Assembly (NCBI GenBank): GCA_027627225.1
Contig: CM051030.1
Span: forward strand, 25,761,927-25,825,926
Origin: Congeria kusceri
Taxonomy: Eukaryota > Mollusca > Bivalvia > Myida > Dreissenidae
Direction: 5' to 3'
DNA: 64,000 nt
In this document: positions 48,236 through 59,095 of the stretch, in pieces
How positions within the stretch are numbered: position 1 is the stretch's first letter
Layout of the letters: each line of letters opens with the position of its first letter
Position numbers and translations under genes: made by a program
Notes under the pieces: model-generated
Seen by the model: the letters and a program-made list of their open reading frames with translations, nothing else
Database searches by the model: none
Told to the model about the DNA's origin: nothing

Positions 48236-48624
48236 GTGAGTATGCTCATCTAGCATGCAAACAATAAGTTACTGATGCATATGTTTGCTGCATACTTACG
48301 AATAAAATGTGTCCATTCTCCTCGCAATATGGGTCTATTATTGCTTCAACTTAAATACACAACAAAATTAATGAGTTCGTCTCATATATTGGTCTCTTAA
48401 AGTTGAGCAAGAATAAACCTGTCATGTATTTTCTTGGGTATGCTTTAAGTGTTCGTGTTACATTCACTCTTTTACTTGTGCACTCTGATACTAAACATAC
48501 CACTTTTAAAACGTATGCATTAATAGCTGGTGTTTGCTAGTTTCATGTTTCATTTCATTGTTTGTCTAAATGCGTGATTTACTGTAACTTTCCATATATC
48601 CTAATCATGTAACCACATATACAG

Positions 48625-48897
48625 ACCATCCTATCGTGAATGTTGCGGCCTCCCCCAGTACAACATTGACAGAGGAACCATCAGGTACAGGGACGTTAAT
48701 GTGTACAGTAGACAGCTCCACCCTCCAACATCTCCTGGTACCATGACAACGTCTTCCTCACAACAGGTGCTCCAACTGATGGAAGACTGGTGTGCACTAT
48801 TAATCCAGTCATTAGAGAGAGCTATGGAAATTACAGATGTGTAGCTGATAACACAATCCATCCAAGGATGATAAGTTAATAGAAATAAGTGTGAAAT
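48625..48897 (+). pseudogene. Broken Ig exon with two compensating frameshifts
   Basis: The acceptor ATATACAG and the donor GTAAGT are intact and the length (273 nt) is a multiple of three, phase 1 at both ends. The frame starts HPIVNVAASPSTTLTEEP and GTLMCTVDSS (first Cys). It then slips by one base near 48722, giving a TGA at 48744-48746. The shifted frame reads NISWYHDNVFL and YGNYRCVADN, the core Trp and second Cys. A second slip near 48866 returns to the original frame for DDKLIEISVK before the donor. Either the exon is dead and skipped, which leaves the gene frame open (T|TT joins exon 4 to exon 6), or the assembly has two base errors. Confidence 0.85.
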
Positions 48898-49029
48898 GTA
48901 AGTCAGTTATGAATTTCAAATGACAAGCTTGCCTTATGTTACACATTAGTACATGTAACTGAAAACAAGTAATTTCTCTATTGTAATTAACTAAGTTATT
49001 TTACATGAATTTATATACTAACAACACAG

Positions 49030-49332
49030 TTCGACCCATGAACACATTCATTGACGGCAACAAGGTTATCACCGCCGACGGACAGAACACGGTGACCTTG
49101 ACCTGCACAGCCGGCAACTCGAACACCGTATCTTCCATACTGTGGACATACGGCTCTGTTACATCTACACAACCCGTGGTATCAGATAAAGCCTCTAACT
49201 ATGGAGGGAGAATAGCGCGCAGTGTGGTTACCCTGACACCCACTAGAAATGATGATGGGAAGAATGTAACCTGTACAGCTAACAATGAACTGAACCAACC
49301 GGCAACATCATCTGTCGCATTGAACCTCATCT
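49030..49332 (+). CDS. Exon 6: Ig domain
   Basis: 303 nt, phase 1 at both ends. The acceptor is ACTAACAACACAG; the donor GTATAT is weaker than those of the neighbours. It encodes RPMNTFIDGNKVITADGQ, NTVTLTCTAGNSNTVSSILW (first Cys, core Trp), NDDGKNVTCTANNE (second Cys) and ends VALNLI. Read past the donor, the frame meets TAG after two codons, so retaining the intron would give a truncated secreted product. Closest relative in the window is exon 4. Confidence 0.9.
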
Positions 49333-49359
49333 GTATATAGCTCTACACTGTATAGCATG

Positions 49360-49500
49360 TTTTATCCCATCATCGCGCCTGCATTGACAAAATAACAACC
49401 CGTTGGATAAACTTAGCTGTATTTCCACACTAAAAACAACACCTCGTGGGATGAACTTAGCTGTATTTCCACACACTTAAACTCTTACATACATCAAACA
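49360..49500. repeat. Short tandem duplication, about 47 bp
   Basis: 'aacttagctgtatttccaca' occurs twice, with 'acaaca.ccgt..ggat'-like sequence in front of each, at about 49400 and 49450. Confidence 0.6.
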
Positions 49501-49659
49501 CGCTTATTATAATTACGTAATTTTGCTTATGTTTGTGACGTCATTTGAAGTTTACCGCGTTTTTTCAGTTATTTTCTTTTATTTATAATGCCCCCATCGA
49601 AGATAGCAGGGTATATTGGTTTGCTAATGTCGGTCCGTCTGACTTTCGGTCGGTCGTTC

Positions 49660-50520
49660 GGTAGACCACGTTCGTTTCCGTTCTCTAAGTTCGACAGTTT
49701 TCATCTGATCTTAACAGAACATCATGAACACTTTTGTGGTCATAATATCTAGGTCAAATTGATAATTATCCAAATTACCCTTGGAATTGTGGAGTTATGG
49801 CCCTTAAATTATCGGAAATTGGCCGTTTAAGCTGTTTCCGCTCTCTAAAACAAACAATTTTCATCTAATCTTCACCAAACTTCATGAACATGTTTGTAAT
49901 AACAATATCTAGGTCAAGTTCGATAATCAGCAAAATCGCCCTAGGAATGGTGGAGTTATGGCCCTTGAAAGATCTTAAATTAGCTTGTTTTGCCATTTCC
50001 GCTCTCTGTGTCTGACAGTTTTCATCCAGTCTTCACCAAACTTGATGACAATGTTTGTAATATAAATATATAGGTCAAGTTCGATAATCAGCCAAATTGT
50101 CCCAGGAATTGTGGAGGTTTGCCTTTGAATCATCTGAAATTTGCCTTTCTATTGGTTTCTGCAGTCCAACAGTTTTCATCTGATCTTCACCAAACTTTAT
50201 GAAAATGTCTGTTATAATAACATCTCGGCCATTTTTGATAACCTGTCAAATCATCCCAGGAGTTATTGCCCTTGATATGTCTGGAATTTGCGTTTTTGTG
50301 CGGTTTCCACTCTCTAAGTCCAACACTGTTCATGCAATCTTCACCAAACTTCATGAGCATGTTTTTGTACATAATATATTATATATTAGGCTGGTTTAAT
50401 AATCAGCCTAATGGCCCCAGGAATTGTGGAGTTATGGCCAATGATTATCTAAAATTAGCCTGTTTAGATATTTTAACCTGGAGGGGGGCATAACTGTTTT
50501 ATAAACAGCTCTTGTTTTCA
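49660..50520. repeat. Tandem repeat, about five units of ~157 bp
   Basis: Units begin near 49676, 49834, 49996, 50153 and 50306 with 'ttccgctctct' variants, then 'cagttttcatctgatcttca', 'ccaaacttcatga.catgttt', 'taggtcaagttcgataatca' and 'ggaattgtggagttatggcc'. Divergence between units is considerable, so the array is old. Confidence 0.85.
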
Positions 50521-50975
50521 AAATAAAGACAGAAAATGATGGGATAAATATAATACCAGATTAGTGATGAATGCGGATAAGTTTATTTGCTTGGCACATG
50601 AAAACCTGAACCACTTGCCAAGGCTTGTGGTGTAGTTTTTGTAAGCCTCGCTAATTAACCTGACCGGGTATCTGTATTCAGCACTAACCTAGTATTCTCT
50701 ATGTTCTTTTATAGTCACGAATATACTAATGCATGTCTAGTCTATTATTGTGCAGCAATTTCCTCTTCAGTTCTAAATAATCAGTATGTGTTTATTCAAA
50801 GTGACATTAAATAACTACTGAACCATATATAAATATAAAACTCTAGGAATAATTCAAAGCTGTTAACAATACAAACTCACATGCGTTCTATTGGTATTGT
50901 TATTTTGTGATTCATACATAAATTTATCTTCAGCAAAGGTTGTCTGATACCTAACTCCATAACAATTTCTTGTAG

Positions 50976-51251
50976 ATCGTCCAGAGATTTCCCCGATACC
51001 GGCCCAGTCTGCTGTTGAAGGTGACTCGCACACACTGCCTTGTGCAGCTCACAGTAAACCGCCCGCTATCTTTCAATGGTACAGGAAGGGATTCAGTGAC
51101 GTACTCTATCAGATATCTGGTACCCCCGCATCTAACCAGGGACCGTACACAATACGTCCAGTTAACAGAACGCATACAGGAATATATACGTGTATGGCAG
51201 ATAACAGCATATTAAACCGGGACCAACAAGACGTTACCCTAACTGTTCTGT
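50976..51251 (+). CDS. Exon 7: Ig domain
   Basis: 276 nt, phase 1 at both ends, acceptor TTTCTTGTAG and donor GTAGGT. The frame from 50978 reads RPEISPIPAQSAVEGDSHTL, PCAAHSKPPAIFQWYRKG (first Cys, core Trp), and NRTHTGIYTCMADNS (second Cys), ending QDVTLTVL. The T-G-x-Y-x-C motif before the second Cys is the classic Ig signature. The exon has no in-frame ATG near its start. It is slightly shorter than its neighbours, as usual for I-set domains. Confidence 0.9.
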
Positions 51252-51375
51252 GTAGGTCTAACTTGTGTATTTTATATATATTTAATGAATGTATTTATTT
51301 TACTTAAATGCATATTTTGTATGATACAGGTATGCTACAAAAACATATTGCTGCTTAACTTTTATTTTCATTCAG

Positions 51376-51669
51376 ATCCTCCCGATGTCACAGTTGTTGT
51401 ACAGAACACATCAAGTAATGCTAGCATATCTCAGTTGATGTGCAACGCCGCTGGTGTTCCTAATTCGTACACATTCAACCAGACCTGGACACAGGATTGG
51501 CCTGGGTATGGCAAGATCAGGGACTGGACTGGCAGTGGTAACACATTGGCACTGGACCTACTCACGTACGCACATTCTGGACTGTACTCCTGCTCTGCAA
51601 CTAATGGTATAACGGTGTTTGGGACAGAACAAGAATACATGCAAGGAGCTGGGTACCTGCTTGTAAAAG
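51376..51669 (+). CDS. Exon 8: Ig domain
   Basis: 294 nt, phase 1 at both ends, acceptor TTATTTTCATTCAG and donor GTAGCA. It encodes PPDVTVVVQNTSSNASISQ, LMCNAAGVPNSYTFNQTW (first Cys; the Trp follows after 14 residues), LLTYAHSGLYSCSATNGI (second Cys) and GAGYLLVK. The G-L-Y-S-C motif is diagnostic. NTSS, NAS and NQT are glycosylation sequons. Confidence 0.92.
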
Positions 51670-52038
51670 GTAGCATTAACATTCCGCATTCAGATAAGCA
51701 AAGTATGTAGATAATTGTATGAACAATATGAGTACACTACATGTATTTATTATATAAACCTTTTTTTTTCATTTTTTACAGTTGACATACTACAATGATA
51801 CTTCTCTGACTAAATACATTAGTTAAGTAGTTGCTTCATCCTTAAGTACAATAGTTTCTTACACTCCAGCGCAAGAGAAAATATATAAGACCTGACTTAT
51901 ATTGCCTAGCTGCATAATAATTATTGCTCACCACTATTACATAGTTCACACTGTCCCATGAGCTGTTCACTGGCATAAGAATAATACTGCATGTTACGTT
52001 ATTTATTTATGTGTATCAATTCCCATTTTACTATGCAG

Positions 52039-52389
52039 ATGCACCAGTCATTTGCACTCCAGCTGTGGCTACAGACAGTATCCACATGGTTGCCACTGAA
52101 CTTGGAAAGCATGCATCCGTCACCATGCATGTTTTTTCAAACAGTGGTGGTATACATGCTTCGGTATTCAAAATGGTGAATAGCACTAGAGGAACATCGT
52201 CAGTAGGGACAGTAAACATGTCATCTACAGCTGTACAACTACCAGTGTTTCACCACATAGTTCCTGCGGAAGGCAACTTAATCAGTATTTCTATCTTCAT
52301 TGAGCAAGTAGAAGACTTCGGATTGTATGAGGCAGAATTATCCAATATTATTGGACACAAGACCGTGCACATTAATATTGAAGCTCAAG
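52039..52389 (+). CDS. Exon 9: degenerate Ig-like domain without the Cys pair
   Basis: 351 nt, phase 1 at both ends, acceptor TTTACTATGCAG and donor GTACAG. It starts DAPVICTPAVATDSIHMVA and continues GKHASVTMHVFSNSGGIHAS, with Ser where the first Cys would be. Later it reads VEDFGLYEAELSNIIGHKTV, which keeps the D-x-G-x-Y-x-x-x-x-x-N frame of an Ig F-G hairpin but has Glu in place of the second Cys. Membrane-proximal Ig domains that lose the disulphide are known in receptors of this type. A possible damaged relative lies at 54031. Confidence 0.85.
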
Positions 52390-52749
52390 GTACAGCTTTT
52401 ATGTGTTTAATGATTGTACCCATCAAATATGTAATCAATATTTAACAAGATTATTTAACAAATAATTACATAATTTTTGTATTGTCGAAACATTGTCAAA
52501 ATGTTACAAAGACATTCCGTAAGTGGGATTGAAGTATCATTATCATTTGTAAAGCGGGTTTTCCTTGGATCATTACACTTAATGCCTATATTATCATCAG
52601 GTGTCGAAAGTAGGGCGTAAGTTAAAAATTGATTAATCTGCTTTAGCTTGATGTAGACATGTCTGGCTATTAAAGAAAAATAAAACTTTCTATTAAGGAT
52701 GTTTCCTGCTCATTTTGTAAATATTGCTCCAATTGTGAATGATCCGGAT

Positions 52750-55300
52750 GTTAAAAGGTTTGAAGACATCATGTGCTCAAGCTGGGAGGCACAACCTTTG
52801 TCCAGAGCATAACTTTCTCCATAATGAATGGATTTTCAAATGACTATGCAGACGTGATACCCGTTATAAAATGGCATGTTGTGCGTAAGAAACAGGATCA
52901 GGTCCCAATTCAAGGCCAAAGAACAAATACAAGAATTCGTCCAGAGCGTAACGTTGACCAGAGCCATCCTTAAAAAAAATGTTTGTTTGGAGTAACGCGA
53001 CCGGCGTATGAAATTGGGCCCGACTCTATAAGTGTTTTAATAGGTCTCTGTGAAGCATTTTGTTTCCTATTCGAAGAAGTAGTTATGTAAGTATCATATT
53101 TTGTTTGTAATTAATTCATAACGTTTTGTTTTATAAACTAAACTCAGCGTTCTAATTACCTTGCAATAATATTTCCAATAAATCCGATAAAAAAACAAGT
53201 AGTTAATAATAACACCAGTTAAAACTGAAAATGACTGTGTGACGTCATCAATAAGCCGGGCTTTCAAATCTGCAAGCCGTTTGCAACACATATAACAAAA
53301 AGAAAACAACACTGACACAAAAGGCAATATAACCTGCACGGACATTTGACAAAAACAACTGCAACAATTGTTTCTATATTTTCCCCTTCAAAGTTTGCTT
53401 CACAAATCGGTTCACGTTATGCATGGGTGCGCGTTTAACTTTTTTTTACAGACATGGCAACCTGTGTCGGTATAAGATAACGTGCAACAGGTGTTGATAT
53501 AAACTATAAGATATATGTGTATGTGTATTTATATGATAATTTAAAGATACTGAACTCCAGATGGGCATTCAATTTTGCCTGTTCGTAGTTATGCTTGAAA
53601 AGTACAAACATGGGTTTAACGTCAATATGTATATAGAACACAATTACATACTGATACAAACGATATATTTAATTGAAATAGAAGTTGAGAAACTAGCTCT
53701 TTCCTGGAAATCAGAATTCCCGATTTAAAAAAACCGCGGGTTTCCCCAATACAAGCATCTAATTCAAGTGTGCGCATGCGTGACTCGAGAAAACTTAACT
53801 GTCACTAAATTATCCTCAATATAGCGCTATTTTTAAAATACTCGATGGGTTATAGCGTCTGCAGATGCTATAGATTTTAGGACGATAAAAAGGAAGAGAG
53901 ACAACTACACAAAAAATCCTTGTTTTTTCAGGTAAATAAAAACACACATGTCTAATTTTTTTAAGTGTTTAATACGAGTATGTAATATCATCATGTATTT
54001 AACACAATTTTCTTTCGTTTTTACAATTAGACCATCTGGACCACCAAGGTTCAGTCCCTTTAAGCAAAGCACACGAGGTATCGTTTCAATTTTGTGTCTC
54101 GAATTGTATTGCGTCCAACGCAGACGTTATGAAACTTAGTCGTGTGCATTTGTCGCCACCCAAAAAAATTAATAAAGTAAAATAAAAATCTACTTACCTA
54201 CCCACCCTTGAAATTCTGGGTTGCGTTACTGCAAACAATTTTGTTAAGGATGGCCCAGCATGGCTGGATTTTCAAACAACTTGGTAGAAGTGAAGTGTCC
54301 GTAGGCCAGGGCTCTAGATAAGACGGTTTTGGGCGTAACTTTGGAAAATACTAATTAAAAATTATAAATGGGAGTACTAGTATTCATTAAAAATCTAGAC
54401 ATAAATTATGATTGACTTTGAAACTGATGCTATTTAATTTGATCATGAATTTCTCGCAACTGGTATATGTTGATGGAAATATAGTACATATAGTGCAAAG
54501 AGTATTAAATAGCAATTGTTGATTCAATTTTTATATATCTTTAAAGTATTAAAATAAATTCAACGTTTCATAGTTTTGCCTATGTTGCGGTAAATACATA
54601 TTTTATGTTGAATTTAGGGAGTACCAGTACTGTTTAAGTTAATGTTTTTATCAAGAACGCTGCCCTTGGCCCAAGGTAAAGGTCATAAATCAAGGTCATA
54701 TGTCAAATATAAGAAATCATTTAGACATTGTTCAGAGCGTATGTTTGTCCAGCATGGGTGGTTTTCAAATAACTTGGCAGGAGTGAAAATCATTGTGAGA
54801 CGACATGTCATGAACAAGAACCATATCCCCAGGTCAAATGTCAATGTGACAATGCAAGGTCAAAGGTCAAACATACGAAAAACATCCAAAGTACTTTTTT
54901 CAGCATGGCTGAATTTTCAAAGAATGTTTTAAGACTTTGTCCAGAGCATAATTTTGTCCCGTATGAATGGGTTTTCAAATAACTTAGCAGAAATGAAAAA
55001 CGTTGTAAGACAGCATACCACGCCTCGTACAAGAACCATGTACCTAGGCCAAATGTCAAGATCAGAATTCAAGGTCAGAGATACGAAATTAATCCTTAAG
55101 ACTTTGTCTAGCACATAACTTTGTCCAGCATGGACAAATAACTTGAAAGAAGTTAAAAGCATTGTTAGATGGTGAGTTTCGCCCAAGAACCAGATCTTTA
55201 GGTCCAGGGTCAAGGTCACTAATCAAGGCAAGGTTTAAGGTCAAATATAAGAAATGAATCCTTTAGACCTTTTCTGGACCATATTTGTATCCAGTATGTA
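52750..55300. repeat. Dispersed ~165-bp units ('ttgtccag.atgg.ttttcaa' family)
   Basis: Units at about 52775-52975, 54245-54310, 54640-54750, 54750-54910, 54930-55090 and 55095-55290 share 'ttgtccag.gcataa..ttgt', 'catg..tggattttcaaa', 'taacttggcag.a.tgaaaa' and 'aaggtcaaaggtcaaa'. Not coding. Confidence 0.7.
54031..54135 (+). pseudogene. Possible remnant of a second exon-9-type domain
   Basis: After TTTTTACAATTAG, the phase-1 frame reads HLDHQGSVPLSKAHEVSFQ and then FCVSNCIASNADVMKL. This resembles exon 9's GKHASVTMHVFSNSGGIHAS and FKM in spacing and hydrophobic pattern. No clear donor follows and the frame ends in TAA at about 54183. The similarity is short and read by eye, so it could be chance; if real it is a truncated duplicate. 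Confidence 0.3.
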
Positions 55301-55620
55301 GGGATTAAATAAAAAAAAAAGCAGATTAGCGATAAGCATTTCTAGTCAGAGTGTCGTGCCTAACCATGTCAAGTCGTCCAAGACCAAGGCCACACTTAAA
55401 AGTCAAAGCTAAAATATATGGTCAGAACCTAATATTTGCAATACATAGGTTAATTTTCAAATGCGTAGGCAAAAATTATCTCTATCATGATCAAACAATA
55501 AATCTGTTCTTTGCCTAAAATTATTTATGTTCTGATTATTAGCTCAATGGCCGAAAGAAATCTGCGACATACATTGTGTGTTCGGCATTTTCCATAAGAT
55601 AGTAGACTGGTATGCGCCGG

Positions 55621-55693
55621 ACCCGGCAAGCTCAGTTGGTAGAGCGCTGGACTGTCAATCCGGGGATCGTGAGTTCGAATCCCAGCCTGGCCA
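55621..55693 (+). tRNA. tRNA-Asp(GTC)-like sequence, SINE head, not functional
   Basis: The 73 bases fold as a tRNA with D stem GCTC/GAGC, anticodon stem CTGGA/TCCGG and loop CTGTCAA (anticodon GTC), and the B-box loop TTCGAAT. The acceptor stem has mismatches at three of seven pairs and the T stem at two of five. It is therefore a decayed Pol III promoter at the head of a SINE and not a working tRNA gene. Confidence 0.6.
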
Positions 55694-55925
55694 TATAGCT
55701 TATGTGGTGATTGGTTATGAAATTATGTATACGGCCTTTCGAAACCTACCTCTGATTTAAGTAGAGCAGTTGTCTGTTCATTGCATAGGTATGGGCACTC
55801 AGTACTGGTAGACCTCTCAGATCGGCTAAGCTTGCCCAAGAAATGTGTGAGTTGGTTAACTGACTGCCGTGATATGACTGAAATACTGTTAAAACGGCTA
55901 AAATTCCAAACAAACAAACAAATAA
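55621..55925 (+). mobile_element. tRNA-derived SINE with (AAAC)n tail
   Basis: The head is a tRNA-like sequence (55621-55693), followed by about 200 bp of unrelated body. The 3' region reads 'gccgtgatatgactgaaata' and 'ctgttaaaacggctaaaa', ending in 'caaacaaacaaacaaa'. A Pol III-promoter head, a conserved tail and a short simple repeat at the 3' end is the standard SINE layout; similar tails are common in bivalve SINEs. I could not find a convincing target-site duplication. Confidence 0.8.
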
Positions 55926-56429
55926 TTGTATGCAGGCGGACTAGACTGAAAAGCATACCTATATGCGACCAACCAGTAACAATATCAGAGGAAATATGCA
56001 AATCAAAAGACAGTTTTGGCTACACTATGATACATTTTATTTTGTTCAAAAAAAATTTTTACTCCGGCGCCAAATATATGAATTTTTTGAAGTTGTTATT
56101 TTTATTTCAACTTTTGCAAATTCAATATAGCATTTTCTTAAATTTATTAATATGAAAAAGAATTTCCCAGTCTAATTGGATCTGCCACTGCTGAGTCTCA
56201 TTCCAAACCTGTTAATAAGTACTGGCTGTTTCTGCACAATCGACAATTTTTTTATTACTTTGGACAGTTCTTAATAAATATTAATATGAAAGGGTAGAAA
56301 AGGTAGACTTCTTTAATGTCGCATACCTGTAACAGTGTTCTTTTCTGTAATATATACATAATGCATATAAACTTAAATATTGAAACATATATATAGCGTG
56401 TCAATTAATTTATTGAATTACTTTGTCAG

Positions 56430-56738
56430 GGCCACCACAACCACCACATGATATCGCAATAGAACAGGCAACCCATAACTCAGCTCTAATATCATGGCAG
56501 CAAGGTTTCCATCGTGGATTTCCACAAACGTTTGTAGTGCAAACAAGCACTGACGGCAAACACTGGAAGAATGTCTCTGAGGCTGATGGTGGAATGCATA
56601 TTACTGGGTCTCGTTTTAATTCCACTATCATGGGTCTAGAGCCATCAACTCTGTACTTCGTTAGAATGTTCTCCTTCGACTCTAAAGGAGCCAGTGCATA
56701 TTCCGAAGACATCAACTTTACAACGACCACAGAAAAAG
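56430..56738 (+). CDS. Exon 10: fibronectin type III domain
   Basis: 309 nt, phase 1 at both ends, acceptor ATTACTTTGTCAG; the donor GTCACC is weak. It encodes GPPQPPHDIAIEQATHNSA, then ALISWQQGFHRGFPQTFVVQ (Trp of strand B), TDGKHWKNV, and the E-F region MGLEPSTLYFVRMFSFDSKG with the signature L-x-P-x-x-x-Y, ending SEDINFTTTTEK. As in nephrin-like receptors, a single FN3 domain lies between the Ig domains and the membrane. Confidence 0.92.
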
Positions 56739-57082
56739 GTCACCTGCAATTGCATTGTGCATTTGTATAAGCCGATACATATGTATGACAAACCTGAAAT
56801 TCCCTTATATTGCTGTGCTGGATATGGTGGCCTCCTTGCGGTCGGGGTGTCGTGAGTGGGGAGCGCTAGAATCATTTTTGTTCTAGAGCAACACTAAATA
56901 GATGTACACTAAAATGAACAAGCTAGTTGGTGCAACTGCAATGAAATTGTATCCATAATTTGTAAATGCACAAACCGATATTGGTTAAAATACACACACA
57001 ATCGACATTTTGAACAATATGACTTTTCTATTTCTATAATGTTTTATTGTTAACGTTCAACGTGTACAATGTGTAGTTTCAG

Positions 57083-57223
57083 AACATCAAGCAGCTTCTC
57101 AAAGCTCCACTGCAAGTATAACAGGTGGAATTGTTGGGGGCATTCTGGTTTGTGCCGTTATCGTTGTCTCAGTTATTATAATAAGGCGCCGCTACGAGAT
57201 TCAGCGTTCGTGCAAACGTAAAG
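57083..57223 (+). CDS. Exon 11: transmembrane segment
   Basis: The frame reads EHQAASQSSTASITG, then GGIVGGILVCAVIVVSVIII followed by RRRYEIQRSCKRK. This is a hydrophobic span of about 20 residues with a GxxxGG-like start and a strongly basic stop-transfer sequence, fixing the orientation with the Ig domains outside. The donor is GTAAAA, phase 1. Two acceptors six bases apart, ...GTGTAG at 57076 and ...TTTCAG at 57082, are both in phase 1, so either Val-Ser-Glu or Glu could follow exon 10. Confidence 0.9.
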
Positions 57224-57269
57224 GTAAAACAACATGACGTCTGAATATAAGATCATCAATTTAAAAACA

Positions 57270-57415
57270 AAAATAATAATAATGTATTATTATATTATTA
57301 TTAGTATTAGTAGTAATATTAATATTATTATAAGTATTAGTATTAGTATTATTAGTATTATTATTATTGCTATTGTTATTATTATTATTATTATTATTAT
57401 AATTATTATTGATTA
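57270..57415. repeat. ATT/AGT microsatellite
   Basis: Runs of 'att', 'agt' and 'aat' triplets in the intron after the transmembrane exon. The open frame over it (poly-Ile/Ser) is an artefact. Confidence 0.9.
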
Positions 57416-57741
57416 ACGGGGAAATCACCGTTCTTTTCAAAATTAAAAGGACAGTTTTGTCTTAACGGGACGTGTTCGCATTGTTATTGACGTTCGCCAT
57501 AAAATGTCTTAACTTGAAAGAACTAAAGGGCTCAAGAATAATGGTTCACCACAGGGATAACAAAAACAAGAAACAAGTTGCAACATAAGACCTACGGATC
57601 GAAAGGCTACCGCCTCAACTACTTGGCCAGTCCGATTTATATATTTAAATCTCAATTTTGTGCTTACTTCCTACAAGTGTTCCACGTGTTGTCAATTCCA
57701 ACGAAAACAACAGTATGCTATTAATGCTCTACTGAATGCAG

Positions 57742-57798
57742 CTCTTCAAGTCGACAGAACATATGAGATATCAGATGCAAGGCACGATAACAATGAAC
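57742..57798 (+). CDS. Exon 12: cytoplasmic, TYEIS motif
   Basis: 57 nt, phase 1 at both ends; acceptor CTACTGAATGCAG, donor GTACGC. It encodes ALQVDRTYEISDARHDNNE (first residue split with exon 11). An earlier AG at 57677 would give a stop in the phase required by exon 11, so I place the start here. The tyrosine in acidic context is a plausible phosphorylation site. Confidence 0.6.
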
Positions 57799-58141
57799 GT
57801 ACGCACGTCTTTTTGATTATGTCTATATCATTTATACGTTCTATGTAAATCTAGATCTACAGAAAAAAAGATGTATTTTTGTTTTGTTATCATGGTTGCA
57901 TCTTCAGAAATAAACACTATTATTATTGTTTAAATATGCTTGCTGCATTTAAAAATTAATTGGTAACACCACATATTTCAAATGCTTAACTACACACGTA
58001 TTAGTATGGACATGTAGCTGCAAACGAATTATAAATAATATTGCTTAAATTGATTAATTATGTGTACAATTTAACTATACATGTACACACTCACGTGTAT
58101 CTTATGTTTATAATTAAGTTATTCCCTTCTGGTAATTTCAG

Positions 58142-58172
58142 ATTTGTATTCAGCATTTCAAAATCAAACAAG
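58142..58172 (+). CDS. Exon 13: cytoplasmic micro-exon, LYSAF motif
   Basis: 31 nt after a good acceptor (CTGGTAATTTCAG), ending at GTTTGT. It encodes LYSAFQNQT plus two bases of the next codon (phase 2). The following exon starts with the single base needed, G, giving Arg. That matched phase change supports both exons. Confidence 0.65.
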
Positions 58173-58378
58173 GTTTGTTTTAGTCTTTTATGATTTATAT
58201 TTATGGATTAACACGTAAAAACTATCATAACTACCAACTGTGTTATTACAAATCAAAGACTGATAAAAGATGAACAGTTCACAGGAGGTTTGCTTGCTAT
58301 TTACCGAAAAGTTTATATGTTATGTCTTGTCTAAACGTTATACCTAAATATACTTGATCAGTTAATTTGCTATTTCAG

Positions 58379-58455
58379 GAACGAAGAAACATCGCCTTTT
58401 GATCAAAATGCATTCGACACTGTTCAAAAGAATGTACAGACATACGAAACATTAC
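58379..58455 (+). CDS. Exon 14: cytoplasmic, TYETL motif
   Basis: 77 nt; acceptor GCTATTTCAG, donor GTAAGA; starts in phase 2 and ends in phase 1. It encodes NEETSPFDQNAFDTVQ, then KNVQTYETL. YETL is a YxxL motif of the kind bound by SH2 domains after phosphorylation. It lacks the Ile, Val, Leu or Ser two residues before the Tyr that a strict ITIM needs (Gln there). Confidence 0.8.
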
Positions 58456-58537
58456 GTAAGATATGATTTATACTATCTTATTGTTATCTGAATTAATGCC
58501 AGACTATAATTTATCGCAATACAACGTGCAGAATTAT

Positions 58538-58538
58538 C

Positions 58539-58579
<41 letters not shown>

Positions 58580-58592
58580 TATATATATATAT
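58538..58592. repeat. AAT microsatellite followed by AT repeat
   Basis: About 14 'ata' triplets followed by 'atat..' in the intron after exon 14. Confidence 0.9.
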
Positions 58593-58649
58593 ATAAGTGA
58601 AGAAAAAACGCCAAATATATTTGTAAAACAAAAAATAGATTCTTTGTTT

Positions 58650-59095
58650 GATGCACACATGCCCCATATTGGTGCTGGATAGCCCATTTCTAAGTCCAAG
58701 TTAGGTCAAGGTCAAGATCAAAGTGAGGTTGGATGATATGGGTGGATTGGGGATAGTCATATGCAAAACTATATAAGTTTCAAAGTGTTGTAGCAAACAC
58801 TGTTGGTGCTAGACGAAACGGTAAAATCTAGTTAACCAAGAAACAGCCAATTCGAATTATTCTAATTGCACATTAGGTTATGGTGAAGGTCAAAGTGAGG
58901 TTGGGTGATATGGGTTGATAGGCAATGGTCATAAAGAACAACTGTGTACGTATCCAAGTGCTGTAGTAAGCGGTGTTGGTGCTAGACGAAACGGTAAACT
59001 CTACTTCATGGACGGAAGGACGGACAGAAGGCCGGAAGGACAGGACAGGACAATCACTATATGCCTCCCGCATCAAGATGCCGGGGGCATGAAAA
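58650..59095. repeat. Interspersed repeat, inverted relative to 45265-45540
   Basis: Contains 'tggtgctggatagcccat', 'gtgaggttggatgatatggg', 'gctagacgaaacggtaaa' (twice) and 'aggacaatcactatatgcct'. The two central copies show it is itself a partial duplication (about 58720-58830 and 58890-59005). Confidence 0.8.

Noticed and set aside
55578..55760. 60-codon frame over the tRNA-like sequence
   Set aside because: The peptide is the usual accidental translation of a tRNA-like SINE head.
57660..57741. Upstream extension of exon 12 (KCSTCCQFQRKQQYAIN)
   Set aside because: The acceptor at 57677 gives phase 0, while exon 11 ends in phase 1; joining them in the required phase hits a stop, so the later acceptor is preferred.
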